Source: Bartonella sp. DB5-6 (GTDB lineage Bacteria > Pseudomonadota > Alphaproteobacteria > Rhizobiales > Rhizobiaceae). From it: DNA of 64,000 bases. The stretch's first letter is position 1; every line of letters starts with the position of its first letter. The stretch is taken from assembly GCF_000278115.1 (NCBI RefSeq), contig NZ_JH725115.1, forward strand, positions 178,373-242,372, given 5' to 3'. The translations under genes and the position numbers were made by a program. The notes beneath the pieces are model-generated. The model was not told the DNA's origin and did no database searches. It was given only the letters and a program-made list of their open reading frames with translations. Shown one piece after another: positions 1-8,535 of the stretch.

Positions 1-391
1 ATGGCATCAATATAACATTGGGAGCAACATAGGCAGAATGGCGTACAATAGCTCCAGGCACTGAACGAAAATCGGCTTTTTTAAAATCAGCTTCTTGCCA
101 ACCAGAAAATTTCGAAGGAACTTTATCCCACCAATATGTTCCATCTATCCCACCGGCAATAATTTGCATAGGATTAAGCCGAAAAGAGAGAAGGACGGCT
201 TTTTTTAACCATTGGTGAACATGCCATTGTCCATTTTTTTGACGTTCCGCTACGCGGATTTCACCTTTATCAAGAAGGTTTAATGCGTGTTCAACACTCT
301 CACGAATTTCCCCCTTTGTGGTAGTGGTGATAGAATTGCGATCGTTAAATGCTTTTTCAATAATCATCTCAAGTTGTGTAAGATAAGTCAT
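1..391 (-). CDS. dapD: DapD, tetrahydrodipicolinate N-succinyltransferase (partial, N-terminal part)
   Basis: Reading the minus strand from the ATG at 389-391 gives 130 uninterrupted residues starting [15 protein letters not shown] and containing [16 protein letters not shown] and [11 protein letters not shown], typical of DapD. The gene leaves the window at base 1, before most of the left-handed beta-helix domain. The enzyme succinylates tetrahydrodipicolinate in the cytoplasm, in the succinylase branch of lysine and meso-diaminopimelate synthesis, so it feeds peptidoglycan. It is divergent from the LOG gene; the 104-bp gap must hold both promoters. Its presence bears on why argD is kept further along, since ArgD-type aminotransferases can do the next step. 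Family assignment is firm. Confidence 0.93.
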   Translation of the reverse strand, partial: MTYLTQLEMIIEKAFNDRNSITTTTKGEIRESVEHALNLLDKGEIRVAERQKNGQWHVHQWLKKAVLLSFRLNPMQIIAGGIDGTYWWDKVPSKFSGWQEADFKKADFRSVPGAIVRHSAYVAPNVILMP

Positions 392-495
392 GATCAAAGT
401 TCCGTTAAATAAGTTGAAAGCTTCAAGATGTATTTTTATGACCTACGCGAAGAAATGTGTTTAGTCAATAAAACGATGAGGAAATAGGACAAGGC

Positions 496-1359
496 ATGAA
501 AAAGGCTGACAAAGAAAAAAGAGAAAAAGAACAAAAGAATTGGGTGCCACTTCTCCATGTAAAAGATGCTCTACAACAGATGCATGAAGTTCCTGATTCA
601 GTACAAATGCATTCGCCTACTTATCGTTTGGCGTATATCGACCAAGAGTTTATGATGCGTCCTGAGTTACGCTCACAACGCATTGGTCTTGAGTTTTTAA
701 AGCCAGAAATAGTGCTTCAGGAATATAATATTCAATCAACAATTGTTTTATTTGGTGGTGCGCGTATTCCCGAATCTGGACAAGCAGCGTGGTCGGCAAA
801 AAATGAAACGCAAAAGAAAAATTTACATGCTATGTCACATTATTACGATGAAGCAAGGGAATTTGCGCGTTTGTGTTCATGCTATTCTGCCACGACACAG
901 TATCGTGAGTTTGTGGTTATCACGGGGGGAGGACCAGGGGTAATGGAAGCAGGAAATCGTGGTGCCGCTGATGTTGGTGCACCAACGGTTGGCTTAAATG
1001 TTGTTTTACCACATGAGCAAATGCCTAATTCTTATGTAACTCCGCATTTATGTTTTAATTTTCATTATTTAGGGATGCGTAAAATGCATTTTTTAATGCG
1101 GGCGAAGGCGTTAGCTATTTTTCCAGGAGGGTTTGGTACCCTAGATGAGTTATTTGAAACTTTAACTTTAATGCAAACAGGACGGATGAAACAGGTTCCA
1201 ATTTTGATGTTTGGCAAAGAATTTTGGAACAATGTTATTAATTTTGATTATTTATCAGCACAAGGTACGATCTCTCCTGATGACCTCACACTGATGACAT
1301 TTGTCAATACAGCAGCGGAAGCTTTTGAAGAAATTCGTTCTTTTTATAAGCTTCCTTAA
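496..1359 (+). CDS. LOG family (TIGR00730-like) nucleotide-binding protein
   Basis: A 287-residue Rossmann-like protein. It has the family's two signatures: a glycine-rich GGGPGVMEAGNRGA stretch near residue 143 and PGGFGTLDE near residue 210. These are the LOG/'lysine decarboxylase' motifs used for nucleoside-monophosphate phosphoribohydrolase chemistry. About 85 residues precede the fold, so this is the longer form of the family rather than the ~190-residue form. Members release the base from AMP-like or cytokinin nucleotides; the true substrate cannot be told from sequence. It converges on truA with only about 30 bp between stops. An alternative older label, 'lysine decarboxylase', is a misnomer. 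Confidence 0.88.
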   Translation: MKKADKEKREKEQKNWVPLLHVKDALQQMHEVPDSVQMHSPTYRLAYIDQEFMMRPELRSQRIGLEFLKPEIVLQEYNIQSTIVLFGGARIPESGQAAWSAKNETQKKNLHAMSHYYDEAREFARLCSCYSATTQYREFVVITGGGPGVMEAGNRGAADVGAPTVGLNVVLPHEQMPNSYVTPHLCFNFHYLGMRKMHFLMRAKALAIFPGGFGTLDELFETLTLMQTGRMKQVPILMFGKEFWNNVINFDYLSAQGTISPDDLTLMTFVNTAAEAFEEIRSFYKLP

Positions 1360-1391
1360 TTGCTATTGAAGAAGTAACTTTTGCAGGATGA

Positions 1392-2135
1392 TTAATATTC
1401 CACTTTGGTCAAATAAAGCCCTGAAGGTGGTGCAACGACACCACAACGTTTACGGTCTTTAGCATGAAGAGCCGCTTCAAGATCTCGTGCTGTCCAGCGA
1501 CCGATACCAACTTCCATGAGGCTTCCTGCAAATGAACGAATTTGATGATGAAGAAAAGAACGGGCTTGTGCATAGAGGAAAATCTCCTCTCCTTCTCTTT
1601 GCACATCAAGGCGTTCAAGGGTACGAATGGGGCTTTTTGCTTGGCAATGGGCTGAGCGGAAAGTGGTAAAATCGTGTTGTCCTACAAGTTTTTGGGCAGC
1701 TTCATGCATGGCTTCAGCATTGAGGGGTTTTGGCAACCACCACACGCGCTTGGCGTTTAGAGCTGGTGGTGAGCGGCGATTAAGGATTTTAAAAAGATAA
1801 TGGCGTTTAACTGCGGAAAATCGTGCATCAAAGTTATCGGGGACATTTTGTACATTTAAGATCGAAATATCTTCTCCTTGTTTTTGTAAATACGCATTGA
1901 GTGCATCACGTACAGTGTGCGTGTGCCAATTTTTTTCAAAATCAACATGTGCAACTTGCCCCGTAGCGTGCACACCTGCATCAGTTCGACCAGCTGTCGT
2001 AATGGTTAATTGTTGTCCACAAAAATGAAAAATAGCTTGTTCAAGAGCCCCTTGTATGGTGTGGAGTTCTGTTTGGCGTTGCCAGCCAGCGTAATTTGAG
2101 CCATCATATTCAAGGGTGAGTTTAAAACGTGGCAT
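1392..2135 (-). CDS. truA: TruA, tRNA pseudouridine(38-40) synthase
   Basis: A 247-residue protein starting [21 protein letters not shown]. The catalytic motif [12 protein letters not shown] puts the essential aspartate at residue 52. The enzyme converts uridines 38-40 of the tRNA anticodon stem-loop to pseudouridine. An upstream in-frame start would add 21 hydrophobic residues and run into fmt. The ATG at 2133-2135 lies one base after the fmt stop and gives the normal N-terminus, so I chose it. It is third in the translationally packed def-fmt-truA operon on the minus strand. Length and motifs are standard. Confidence 0.95.
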   Translation of the reverse strand: MPRFKLTLEYDGSNYAGWQRQTELHTIQGALEQAIFHFCGQQLTITTAGRTDAGVHATGQVAHVDFEKNWHTHTVRDALNAYLQKQGEDISILNVQNVPDNFDARFSAVKRHYLFKILNRRSPPALNAKRVWWLPKPLNAEAMHEAAQKLVGQHDFTTFRSAHCQAKSPIRTLERLDVQREGEEIFLYAQARSFLHHQIRSFAGSLMEVGIGRWTARDLEAALHAKDRKRCGVVAPPSGLYLTKVEY

Positions 2136-2136
2136 A

Positions 2137-3066
2137 TTAAAAAACAGCAGAAATATGAGCGCCTCGCAAAAATGTGGCGCTATCAAGAATTTTACCACCA
2201 GATCTTTGGAGATGAGTTATTTCTAAACGTCCCTTTCCGCAGTGGACAATCAAAGAATTTGGTTCTATCCGACCAATTTCAAGAGAAGGACCCATTGTTA
2301 AGCGACTTCCAAGAATTTTTACGCGCTCTTCTCGTCCACCGATATTCATGTTGCACCAGCAACTAGGAGAGGGAAAAAGTGCACGAATATACCTATGAAT
2401 AAGTTCTGCTGGTTTTGTCCAATCGATCCGAGTCTCTTCCTTTTTGATTTTAGAGGCATAGGTTATGCCTTCTTCTGATTGTGGGGTAAGTTTAAGCTGT
2501 CCTTTTTCAAGAGCTGACAGAGCTTTTACCATAAGTTCTGCACCTATATGTGAAAGTTTGTCTGAAAGTTCACAGGTCGTCATGTTATCGGTGATAGGGA
2601 TGGAGTGGGAGAGAGCAATAGGTCCTGTATCAAGTCCTTCATCCATTTTCATAATCATCATCCCTGTTTTTTTATCACCAGCCATAATTGCACGCTGAAT
2701 AGGAGCAGCGCCACGCCAACGTGGTAAGAGTGAAGCATGGGCATTAAAACAACCAAAACGTGGTGTTTCAAGAATAGCTTTCGGTAAGAGGAGCCCATAG
2801 GCGACAACAACAACAGCATCAACACAAAGTGCTGTAAGTTGGGCTTGTTGTTCACCTGTTTTTAACGTTTGAGGAGTGAACACAGGGATGCATTTTTCTT
2901 GTGCGGCATTTTGAACAGGTGAGGGGATCGGTTTAAGACCACGACGTCCTGCTGGGCGAGGGGGTTGGCTGTAAACAGCTACAATATCATGTCCCGCATT
3001 CAACAAAGCATGTAAAATAGGAACAGAAAAATCAGGTGTTCCCATAAAACTTAACCGTAATGCCAT
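2137..3066 (-). CDS. fmt: Fmt, methionyl-tRNA formyltransferase
   Basis: A 309-residue enzyme that formylates initiator Met-tRNA using 10-formyltetrahydrofolate. Visible features are the N-terminal [14 protein letters not shown], and the catalytic region around Asn108 and His110 ([16 protein letters not shown]), with Asp146 in MDEGLDTG. The C-terminal part carries the OB-like tRNA-binding domain. Its ATG overlaps the def stop by one base (TAATG on the coding strand), so translation of the two is probably coupled. The pairing of formylation (Fmt) and deformylation (Def) in one operon is the usual bacterial arrangement. Nothing is missing. Confidence 0.96.
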   Translation of the reverse strand: MALRLSFMGTPDFSVPILHALLNAGHDIVAVYSQPPRPAGRRGLKPIPSPVQNAAQEKCIPVFTPQTLKTGEQQAQLTALCVDAVVVVAYGLLLPKAILETPRFGCFNAHASLLPRWRGAAPIQRAIMAGDKKTGMMIMKMDEGLDTGPIALSHSIPITDNMTTCELSDKLSHIGAELMVKALSALEKGQLKLTPQSEEGITYASKIKKEETRIDWTKPAELIHRYIRALFPSPSCWCNMNIGGREERVKILGSRLTMGPSLEIGRIEPNSLIVHCGKGRLEITHLQRSGGKILDSATFLRGAHISAVF

Positions 3067-3596
3067 TACAAAACTGCTTCCTGTGCGTTTTTTTCTTTTG
3101 CTCGTTTTTTAAATTTTCGTATCACCATATCACGTTTGATTTTTGAAATATGATCTATAAAAAGGCAGCCGTTCAAATGGTCAATTTCGTGTTGTAAGCA
3201 AGTCGCTAGGAGATCATCAGCCTCAATTTCTGTTTGTTTTCCTTGTCGATCTTGATAGCGAACACAAAGGCGTTTGGGACGTTCAACTTCCGCATAATAT
3301 TCAGGAATAGAGAGGCAGCCTTCTTTATAAATATTACGCTCATCAGAAAGCCATAAGATTTTTGGGTTAATAATAACAAGCGGATTTTTTTGGATATCAT
3401 CTCCAGAGACATCTATGACCAACATACGCAGCGGTACACCAATTTGGATAGCAGCAAGACCAACGCCTTGGGCCTCATACATTATGTCCAACATATCATC
3501 AGCAAGCTTCTGAAGAGTTGAATCGACATGCTCTACGGGTTTGGAGACTTCCCGTAAAATTGGATCAGGTAAAATAATTAAAGAGTTAAGTGACAT
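3066..3596 (-). CDS. def: Def, peptide deformylase
   Basis: A 176-residue metalloenzyme that removes the N-formyl group from new polypeptides. All three family motifs are present: [10 protein letters not shown] (residues 44-53), EGCLS with metal-ligand Cys94, and HEIDH with His136, catalytic Glu137 and His140. It is the first gene of def-fmt-truA and overlaps fmt by one base. Upstream is a 90-bp gap divergent from rmuC, which should hold both promoters. Size is normal for type I deformylases of Gram-negative bacteria. Confidence 0.96.
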   Translation of the reverse strand: MSLNSLIILPDPILREVSKPVEHVDSTLQKLADDMLDIMYEAQGVGLAAIQIGVPLRMLVIDVSGDDIQKNPLVIINPKILWLSDERNIYKEGCLSIPEYYAEVERPKRLCVRYQDRQGKQTEIEADDLLATCLQHEIDHLNGCLFIDHISKIKRDMVIRKFKKRAKEKNAQEAVL

Positions 3597-3686
3597 AAGT
3601 ACAAATTAATCAATGGTTTGTTATGGGTCAATATTGAATAACGAATTCTTGCGCTTTTTTATGATAAGAGCATTATATTACTTGGT

Positions 3687-4871
3687 ATGTTTGATTCGTT
3701 TTTTCTTTTTACGCTTGCAGATGAGTCTTTTGCTAAATTGAGTGCTCTACTTTTATTGATACTCATTTGTTTGGTGTTTTTTATGCTGATACATTCTCAT
3801 CGGAGAAAGGCACTTTGGGAAAATGAAACTGCTGAACGTGCTCGTGAGGCACAAATGCAGATGGCTACATTGCTAAAAACACAAGCTGAAATGCAAGGGC
3901 GAATGCAGACTATGGCAGAAATTTTTGGGCAAAGGCAGGCTGAATTGAATAAGTCACTCAGTGAGCAACTCAATGGGATGACAACCAATTTGGGTCAAAC
4001 GCTTCAGGTGCAGACCAAATCTACTTATGAAAATTTGGCTCGTTTGCAAGAACGTTTAGCGGTGATTGATGCGGCGCAAAATAATATTCAGTCGCTTACA
4101 GGGCAGGTTGTTCAGTTGCAGGCTATTTTAAGCAATAAGCAGACACGTGGCACTTTTGGTCAGGGGAGGATGGAAGCAATTATTGCCGATGCCCTACCAA
4201 CAAATGCTTATGCTTTTCAGGCAGTTCTCTCTAATGGAAAGCGCCCAGATTGTCTTATTCATATGCCGAATAAGGCACCTTCTCTTGTGATTGATGCAAA
4301 ATTTCCTTTAGAGGCTTGGAATGCCATGCGTAAAGCAACATCAGCGCAAGAACGTCAGGAAGCAGAACGCCAATTCCGTACCGACATGGAAGTTCATATT
4401 CGCGATATTGCACAAAAATATTTAATTCCGGGAGAAACACACGACACTGCTTTTCTCTTTGTGCCCTCGGAATCGATTTTTGCAACAATTTATGAAGATT
4501 TTGAGCCATTGGTACAAAAAGCCAATCGATCCCATGTGATTATTGTATCACCATCTTTGTTGATGTTATCTGTTCAGGTTGTACAAACCATTATGAAGGA
4601 TGCGCGGATGCGTGAACAAGCTCACTTGATTCAGTCGGAAGTGGCAAAGTTAATGGAGGATTTTGGACGAATGGATACGCGTGTTCGCGCGTTACAGAAG
4701 CATTTTTACAAAGCGGGTGAAGATATAGAGGGAATTTTAATATCATCTTCCAAAATTATGAAACGAGCTAATCGCATTGAAACTTTTGAGTTAAAAGAGA
4801 ATAGCTTTGAGCCAACGAAAATGACAACTTCTATTCAATCTCAAACATTGCATTTGGTAGATGAGGAGTAA
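3687..4871 (+). CDS. rmuC: RmuC-family DNA recombination protein
   Basis: A 394-residue protein. Residues about 13-33 form a single hydrophobic membrane segment (LLLLILICLVFFMLIHS). A long charged coiled coil follows (roughly residues 45-140, rich in Q, E and A). The RmuC nuclease-like core comes next, with the recognisable VIDAKFPLEAWNAM stretch and FLFVPSESIFATIYED. RmuC limits inversions at short repeats; the core is related to PD-(D/E)xK nucleases, and the biochemical activity remains poorly defined. It is transcribed alone, away from def. The start ATG is the first in frame and places the membrane segment correctly. Confidence 0.92.
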   Translation: MFDSFFLFTLADESFAKLSALLLLILICLVFFMLIHSHRRKALWENETAERAREAQMQMATLLKTQAEMQGRMQTMAEIFGQRQAELNKSLSEQLNGMTTNLGQTLQVQTKSTYENLARLQERLAVIDAAQNNIQSLTGQVVQLQAILSNKQTRGTFGQGRMEAIIADALPTNAYAFQAVLSNGKRPDCLIHMPNKAPSLVIDAKFPLEAWNAMRKATSAQERQEAERQFRTDMEVHIRDIAQKYLIPGETHDTAFLFVPSESIFATIYEDFEPLVQKANRSHVIIVSPSLLMLSVQVVQTIMKDARMREQAHLIQSEVAKLMEDFGRMDTRVRALQKHFYKAGEDIEGILISSSKIMKRANRIETFELKENSFEPTKMTTSIQSQTLHLVDEE

Positions 4872-4968
4872 AATAAGGCTCCCAGTAATTACAAGATTCT
4901 TTATTGATTAGTAATAATTTTTTAGTATCCATAATCGCATTAGTTTCCTAATGAGAGGAAAAGAGAAT

Positions 4969-5553
4969 ATGCGGAGCTTTTTTTGGGGGGCATTGGTGTT
5001 TCTACTAGAGGGATGTGCAACAACCTCTCCGATTTATACAAACAATGCTTGCGCCATTTTAGCGCAAAAAAATGGTTTTTTTGATAATTGGGGAAAAGCT
5101 TCTAAACGCGCAGAAATGCGCTATGGGATTCCTATGCCTATTATTCTTGCAACCATTAGGATGGAATCGAATTTTCGTCACAATGCACGTCCTCCACGCA
5201 CCAAACTTTTTGGTTTTATTCCATGGAAACGTAGATCGACAGCATATGGTTATTCTCAGGCACTTGATAGTACATGGGCAATGTATCTCCGCTCTACGGG
5301 ACGGACTTTTGCATGGCGGACTAATTTTGCAGATGCCGCTGATTTTGTTGCTTGGTACCATCGCCAAAGTGTTCAACGCAACGGTGTGAGGTTTGATGAT
5401 GCATATAGCCTTTATTTAAATTATCATATGGGACATGGTGCTTATGCGCGTAGTAGAGGGTATGTAAGTGCAGCGCTTGTCCGAGCGGCACAGCGTATGA
5501 CAAAAATGTCTAAACAATATGAACAACAATTAAAGGCATGTGGGTGGCGTTAA
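4969..5553 (+). CDS. Lytic transglycosylase-like lipoprotein (SLT domain)
   Basis: A 194-residue secreted protein. The start at 4969 follows GAGG at good spacing; an ATG at 4951 lies upstream of that site and is less likely. The N-terminus has a short hydrophobic signal ending in a lipobox-like LLEGC, so it is probably a lipoprotein. The soluble part resembles the SLT fold: MRYGIPMPIILATIRMESNFRH supplies the probable catalytic glutamate, followed by AYGYSQALDSTWAMY. Such enzymes cleave peptidoglycan with anhydro-muropeptide formation. It lacks LysM or other binding domains. The exact subfamily is uncertain, and the lipobox glutamate at -1 is not ideal. Confidence 0.82.
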   Translation: MRSFFWGALVFLLEGCATTSPIYTNNACAILAQKNGFFDNWGKASKRAEMRYGIPMPIILATIRMESNFRHNARPPRTKLFGFIPWKRRSTAYGYSQALDSTWAMYLRSTGRTFAWRTNFADAADFVAWYHRQSVQRNGVRFDDAYSLYLNYHMGHGAYARSRGYVSAALVRAAQRMTKMSKQYEQQLKACGWR

Positions 5554-6066
5554 AGGAGGATATTCGCAACAGGGATTAGATTGGTATAGACTTAAATACG
5601 GAATTTATTATGTCTGGAACGAACGAATGTAGTTTTTCTGGTTACACGGGTTGAATAAATCCAGATGACAAAAAACGCTTTCAATGTATTTAAGAATATC
5701 ATGGGAGTATTTTTTATCAAAGCCTTTGTTAATAAAGAAATGCAATATTAGAAGGTAAAAAGTTCAAGATAAATGTCGATAACAGAATAAATTCAAAGAA
5801 TATTAATCAACAAAGATTCCTTCTTAGTAAAAACAAGACAGCAGAATATCAAAGAAAAAACAGATAGCATCATCCAAAAGATTGATAGTCTGTAAGAGGA
5901 TAGTAAGAAGTTAAACATAACCGCGCTTTTTGGTTAAAAAAATTACGATATTTCCGAAACCGGAATGATTTATTTCCAATTTATTCATAAAAAGGCTTAT
6001 CGTTCGTCGTGCTTTCTCATACAAGACTAATAGAGTAGATGCTTTCATTATTTTTTGTGCAACAAT
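5554..6066. other. Intergenic region, 513 bp, possibly decayed coding sequence
   Basis: There is no intact gene. On the plus strand, short peptide-like stretches interrupted by stops occur between about 5745 and 5940 (for example KTRQQNIKEKTDSIIQKIDSL, broken by TAA, then EDSKKLNITALFG). They look like a broken charged, possibly coiled-coil protein, but I cannot name it. No terminator with a clear T-run and no RNA gene were seen. Confidence 0.35.
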
Positions 6067-6318
6067 TTAGTGCAGAGTTACAATTTTCAGTTCATGCTCA
6101 TTGGCTCCTGCAAGAGCGATAGCACGCTCATCGGATAAAATGATTGGATAGCCTGTTTCACCAAAGAGAGCCCATATTGTAATGCCTGGGGTCATTGGTG
6201 GAAGATCTGGAAAGTTTTTAGCCAAATCATCTGTACAAACCTTTTTTAAATAAGCAATTTGCCCCGTATCGGAGTGAGTTGTATCTTGCAACGGCAGGTT
6301 CTGTTTGTGCTCTCCCAT
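6067..6318 (-). CDS. DUF1150 family small protein
   Basis: An 83-residue soluble protein. The C-terminal half (LPPMTPGITIWALFGETGYPIILSDERAIALAGANEHEL) matches what I know of the DUF1150 family of alphaproteobacteria, which has no established function. It lies 29 bp downstream of the small heat-shock gene on the same strand. That pairing recurs in Rhizobiales, so it is probably co-transcribed from the heat-shock promoter. No signal peptide, membrane segment or metal motif is visible. The role in proteostasis is inference from the neighbour only. Confidence 0.8.
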   Translation of the reverse strand: MGEHKQNLPLQDTTHSDTGQIAYLKKVCTDDLAKNFPDLPPMTPGITIWALFGETGYPIILSDERAIALAGANEHELKIVTLH

Positions 6319-6347
6319 TTCACTACTCCTTTACGCTTTAATGTTTA

Positions 6348-6776
6348 TTACTCACCGCTACTACAATTGATCGGAATCTGTACTGTTTGCTTTTTTGATT
6401 TCGGTTGATGCAGATTAATTGATAAGAGACCATTTTTCAACTCAGCATTTGTAACATGCATTCCCTCAGCGAGAACAAAGATGCGTTGAAATTGACGTGC
6501 CGCTATACCGCGATATAAATACTCATGATTTTGACTATCCGCTTGTTTACCATGAATGATTAGTTGATTGTTGTCAAGCAAGATATTGAGGTTATTGACT
6601 TTAAATCCAGCAACAGCCAAAGTTATGCGTATATGGTTTGTGTCGTCGTTTTTGTGCAAACGTTCAATATTATAGGCCGGATAAGCCTCATCAGCTTTAC
6701 CAATACGTCGCAATGCTTTTTCTATAGTTTCAAATCCTAAAAGAAAGGGATTGGAGAAAGGCGTCACATGTGTCAT
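6348..6776 (-). CDS. Hsp20/IbpA-type small heat-shock protein
   Basis: A 142-residue alpha-crystallin-domain holdase that binds unfolding proteins. The domain covers roughly residues 35-130. It shows DTNHIRITLAVAGFKVNNLNILLDNNQLIIHGK, then YLYRGIAARQFQRIFVLAEGMHV and the ELKNGLLSINL strand, the usual Hsp20 order. The C-terminal I-x-I-like tail motif is present as VQIPI. I place the start at the ATG at 6774-6776, which follows AGAGGA; an upstream TTG would add six residues. A heat-shock (RpoH-like) promoter precedes it, and DUF1150 follows. Confidence 0.92.
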   Translation of the reverse strand: MTHVTPFSNPFLLGFETIEKALRRIGKADEAYPAYNIERLHKNDDTNHIRITLAVAGFKVNNLNILLDNNQLIIHGKQADSQNHEYLYRGIAARQFQRIFVLAEGMHVTNAELKNGLLSINLHQPKSKKQTVQIPINCSSGE

Positions 6777-6848
6777 TGTGAGTGTCCTCTTCAAAGCGAC
6801 TCTACTTAAACCAAGCTCTATAACAAAGTGCTCGCTACATCTCTCTCA

Positions 6849-6877
6849 ATATGGCGAGTGTGGATGATAACTTCAAG
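6849..6877 (-). promoter_or_regulatory. RpoH (sigma-32)-like promoter of hsp20
   Basis: On the minus strand, CTTGAAG (complement of 6871-6877) is followed after 14 bases by CGCCATAT (complement of 6849-6856). This matches six of seven and seven of eight positions of the classical heat-shock consensus CTTGAAA / CCCCATNT with allowed spacing. Transcription would start about 65 bp before the hsp20 ATG. The call rests on pattern match and on the gene it precedes. Confidence 0.6.
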
Positions 6878-6897
6878 AGAGAAGATAAGAGAGTTCA

Positions 6898-7638
6898 ATG
6901 ATTCAAAGAAAAATAAAGTTATCACAGACACGAAAATCTGTTAAAATATTGTATAGCAAAGACGAAATTGAAGAAATATTTCGTCGTTTTTCTATTCAAC
7001 GTCCCACTCCTAAGAGTGATCTTATCTATACCAATGTTTTTACTCTTTTAGTTGCGGTTGTTCTTTCAGCTCAGGCTACAGATACGAGTGTGAATAAAGC
7101 GACAAAAGAATTATTTCGCCTCGCTGATCAACCGGAAAAAATGGTTGCATTAGGAGAAGAAGAAATTGCACGTCATATTCGTACAATTGGTCTTTGGCGT
7201 GCAAAAGCGCGTAATGTTTATGCACTTTGCAATTTTTTAATTGATCACTATGGTGGTCAAGTGCCTGATAAACGTGAAGCACTTATGGCACTTCCTGGAG
7301 TAGGGCGTAAAACGGCTAATGTTGTTTTGAATGTTGCTTTTGATCAGCCTACATTGGCGGTAGATACGCATATTTTTCGGCTTGGAAACCGTCTTGGTTT
7401 AGCATTTGGCAAAACACCAGAGATTGTTGAAGAAAAGTTACTAAAGATTATACCGGTGCATTATCTTCGTCATGCGCATCATTGGCTTATTTTACATGGG
7501 CGTTATATTTGCCAAGCGCGTAAAGCACAATGTACGCAATGTATTATTGCTGATCTGTGTAAAGCAGCCATCAAAACAAATGCAATTCCAGCACCTTTGG
7601 TTGAAGTTCAAGGCAATGGGTCTCCGATTTTTTTTTGA
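6898..7638 (+). CDS. nth: Nth, endonuclease III (base-excision repair)
   Basis: A 246-residue DNA glycosylase/AP lyase for oxidised pyrimidines. The helix-hairpin-helix LPGVGRKTANVV holds catalytic Lys138, and AVDTHIFR holds Asp156. The C-terminal [4Fe-4S] loop is intact with C-x6-C-x2-C-x5-C spacing (CQARKAQCTQCIIADLC). The N-terminus is about 25 residues longer than E. coli Nth and basic, which is common in Rhizobiales. It is divergent from hsp20. Its stop codon overlaps the -35 element of the rpmI promoter. Confidence 0.95.
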   Translation: MIQRKIKLSQTRKSVKILYSKDEIEEIFRRFSIQRPTPKSDLIYTNVFTLLVAVVLSAQATDTSVNKATKELFRLADQPEKMVALGEEEIARHIRTIGLWRAKARNVYALCNFLIDHYGGQVPDKREALMALPGVGRKTANVVLNVAFDQPTLAVDTHIFRLGNRLGLAFGKTPEIVEEKLLKIIPVHYLRHAHHWLILHGRYICQARKAQCTQCIIADLCKAAIKTNAIPAPLVEVQGNGSPIFF

Positions 7639-7664
7639 TATGGTCTTGCTATTTTGTGTATACT
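7635..7664 (+). promoter_or_regulatory. Probable sigma-70 promoter for rpmI-rplT
   Basis: TTGATA at 7635-7640 and TATACT at 7659-7664 are separated by 18 bases, close to the vegetative consensus. It overlaps the nth stop codon. It implies a leader of about 130 bases before rpmI. Confidence 0.6.
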
Positions 7665-7670
7665 AGCTTA

Positions 7671-7802
7671 TGAAAACGCTGTTAGAACCGCCCGGCAGGG
7701 CATGCCGTGGCTGTTTAAATGCTTATTCAAGCGTTGTTCCGCCGTTGTTTCGCTTGAGTGAATAGGTCCACTTGAATAAATAAAATTGTATGGAGTAGCA
7801 AA
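7671..7802 (+). promoter_or_regulatory. Structured 5' leader of rpmI-rplT, candidate autoregulatory RNA
   Basis: The leader can fold in alternative ways. A small hairpin CGGCA/TGCCG comes first (about 7693-7707). TTATTCAAG at 7723-7731 can then pair perfectly with CTTGAATAA at 7771-7779. The overlapping segment TATTC-AAGCG (7725-7733) can instead pair with CGCTT...GAATA (7751-7763, with a four-base bulge). The two stems exclude each other. The gene products include L20, a known autoregulator in other bacteria. Whether this leader binds L20 is inference. Confidence 0.45.
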
Positions 7803-8006
7803 ATGCCCAAGATGAAGACCAAGTCGTCCGCTAAGAAGCGGTTTAAAATCACTGCGTCAGGCAAAGTTAAAGTAACAGCTGCTGGCAAACGTCACGGCAT
7901 GATTAAGCGTTCAAATAAATTTATTCGTGATGCCCGTGGAACGATGGTTTTGAGCGAACAAGATGCTAAAAAAGTCATTCAGTATTATTTGCCAAATGGT
8001 GTTTAA
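7803..8006 (+). CDS. rpmI: RpmI, 50S ribosomal protein L35
   Basis: A 67-residue, very basic protein beginning [37 protein letters not shown], the standard L35 sequence. It is a component of the large ribosomal subunit. TGGAG five bases before the ATG serves as ribosome-binding site. It is 33 bp upstream of rplT, and the pair is followed by pheST. Unlike in enterobacteria, infC is not directly upstream; nth is. Confidence 0.97.
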   Translation: MPKMKTKSSAKKRFKITASGKVKVTAAGKRHGMIKRSNKFIRDARGTMVLSEQDAKKVIQYYLPNGV

Positions 8007-8039
8007 ACTTTACGCTTTTGATTTTTAGGAGATTATTAC

Positions 8040-8441
8040 ATGGCACGTGTAAAAAGGGGTGCGACAGCGCATGCTAAGCACAAAAAAGTTCTGAAACAGG
8101 CTGAAGGTTTTTACGGCCGGCGCAAAAATACTATTCGTGCAGCTAAAGCAGCGGTTGATCGTTCAAAGCAGTACGCTTATCGTGATCGCAAGAATAGAAA
8201 ACGTACTTTCCGTGCTTTGTGGATTCAGAGAATTAATGCCGCTGTTCGTGCAGAAGGTTTAACTTATGCGCGCTTTATTGATGGTTTATCAAAGGCTGGT
8301 GTTGAGGTTGATCGTAAAGTTCTTTCAGATATAGCAGTTCACGAAGCAGAAGCTTTTTCTACTTTAGTAGTTTGTGCAAAGAAGGCTTTGGAATATTTAA
8401 AAGACACGACGCCTAATGCTTTTGAAGGCGCTGTCAAGTAA
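8040..8441 (+). CDS. rplT: RplT, 50S ribosomal protein L20
   Basis: A 133-residue basic protein with the canonical start [32 protein letters not shown]20 binds 23S rRNA early in assembly and represses its own operon in several bacteria. The C-terminus is some 15 residues longer than in E. coli, as usual in alphaproteobacteria. AGGAG lies upstream at proper spacing. A terminator hairpin follows 40 bp after the stop, before pheS. Confidence 0.97.
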   Translation: MARVKRGATAHAKHKKVLKQAEGFYGRRKNTIRAAKAAVDRSKQYAYRDRKNRKRTFRALWIQRINAAVRAEGLTYARFIDGLSKAGVEVDRKVLSDIAVHEAEAFSTLVVCAKKALEYLKDTTPNAFEGAVK

Positions 8442-8480
8442 GCCAGTCGTGTTCTCTTAAAGCATTCATTTATTCAGGGT

Positions 8481-8514
8481 CCCGTACTGGTTTTTACGAG
8501 TGCGGGTTTTTTTT
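8481..8514 (+). terminator. Rho-independent terminator / possible attenuator between rplT and pheS
   Basis: CCCGTACT (8481-8488) pairs with AGTGCGGG (8499-8506), eight pairs with one G-U, then eight T residues. It ends only about 20 bases before the pheS ATG. It can therefore end the ribosomal-protein transcript or act as an attenuator for pheST. I see no Phe-rich leader peptide in front of it. Confidence 0.8.
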
Positions 8515-8535
8515 ATTAAAAAAATAGGCAAAAAG

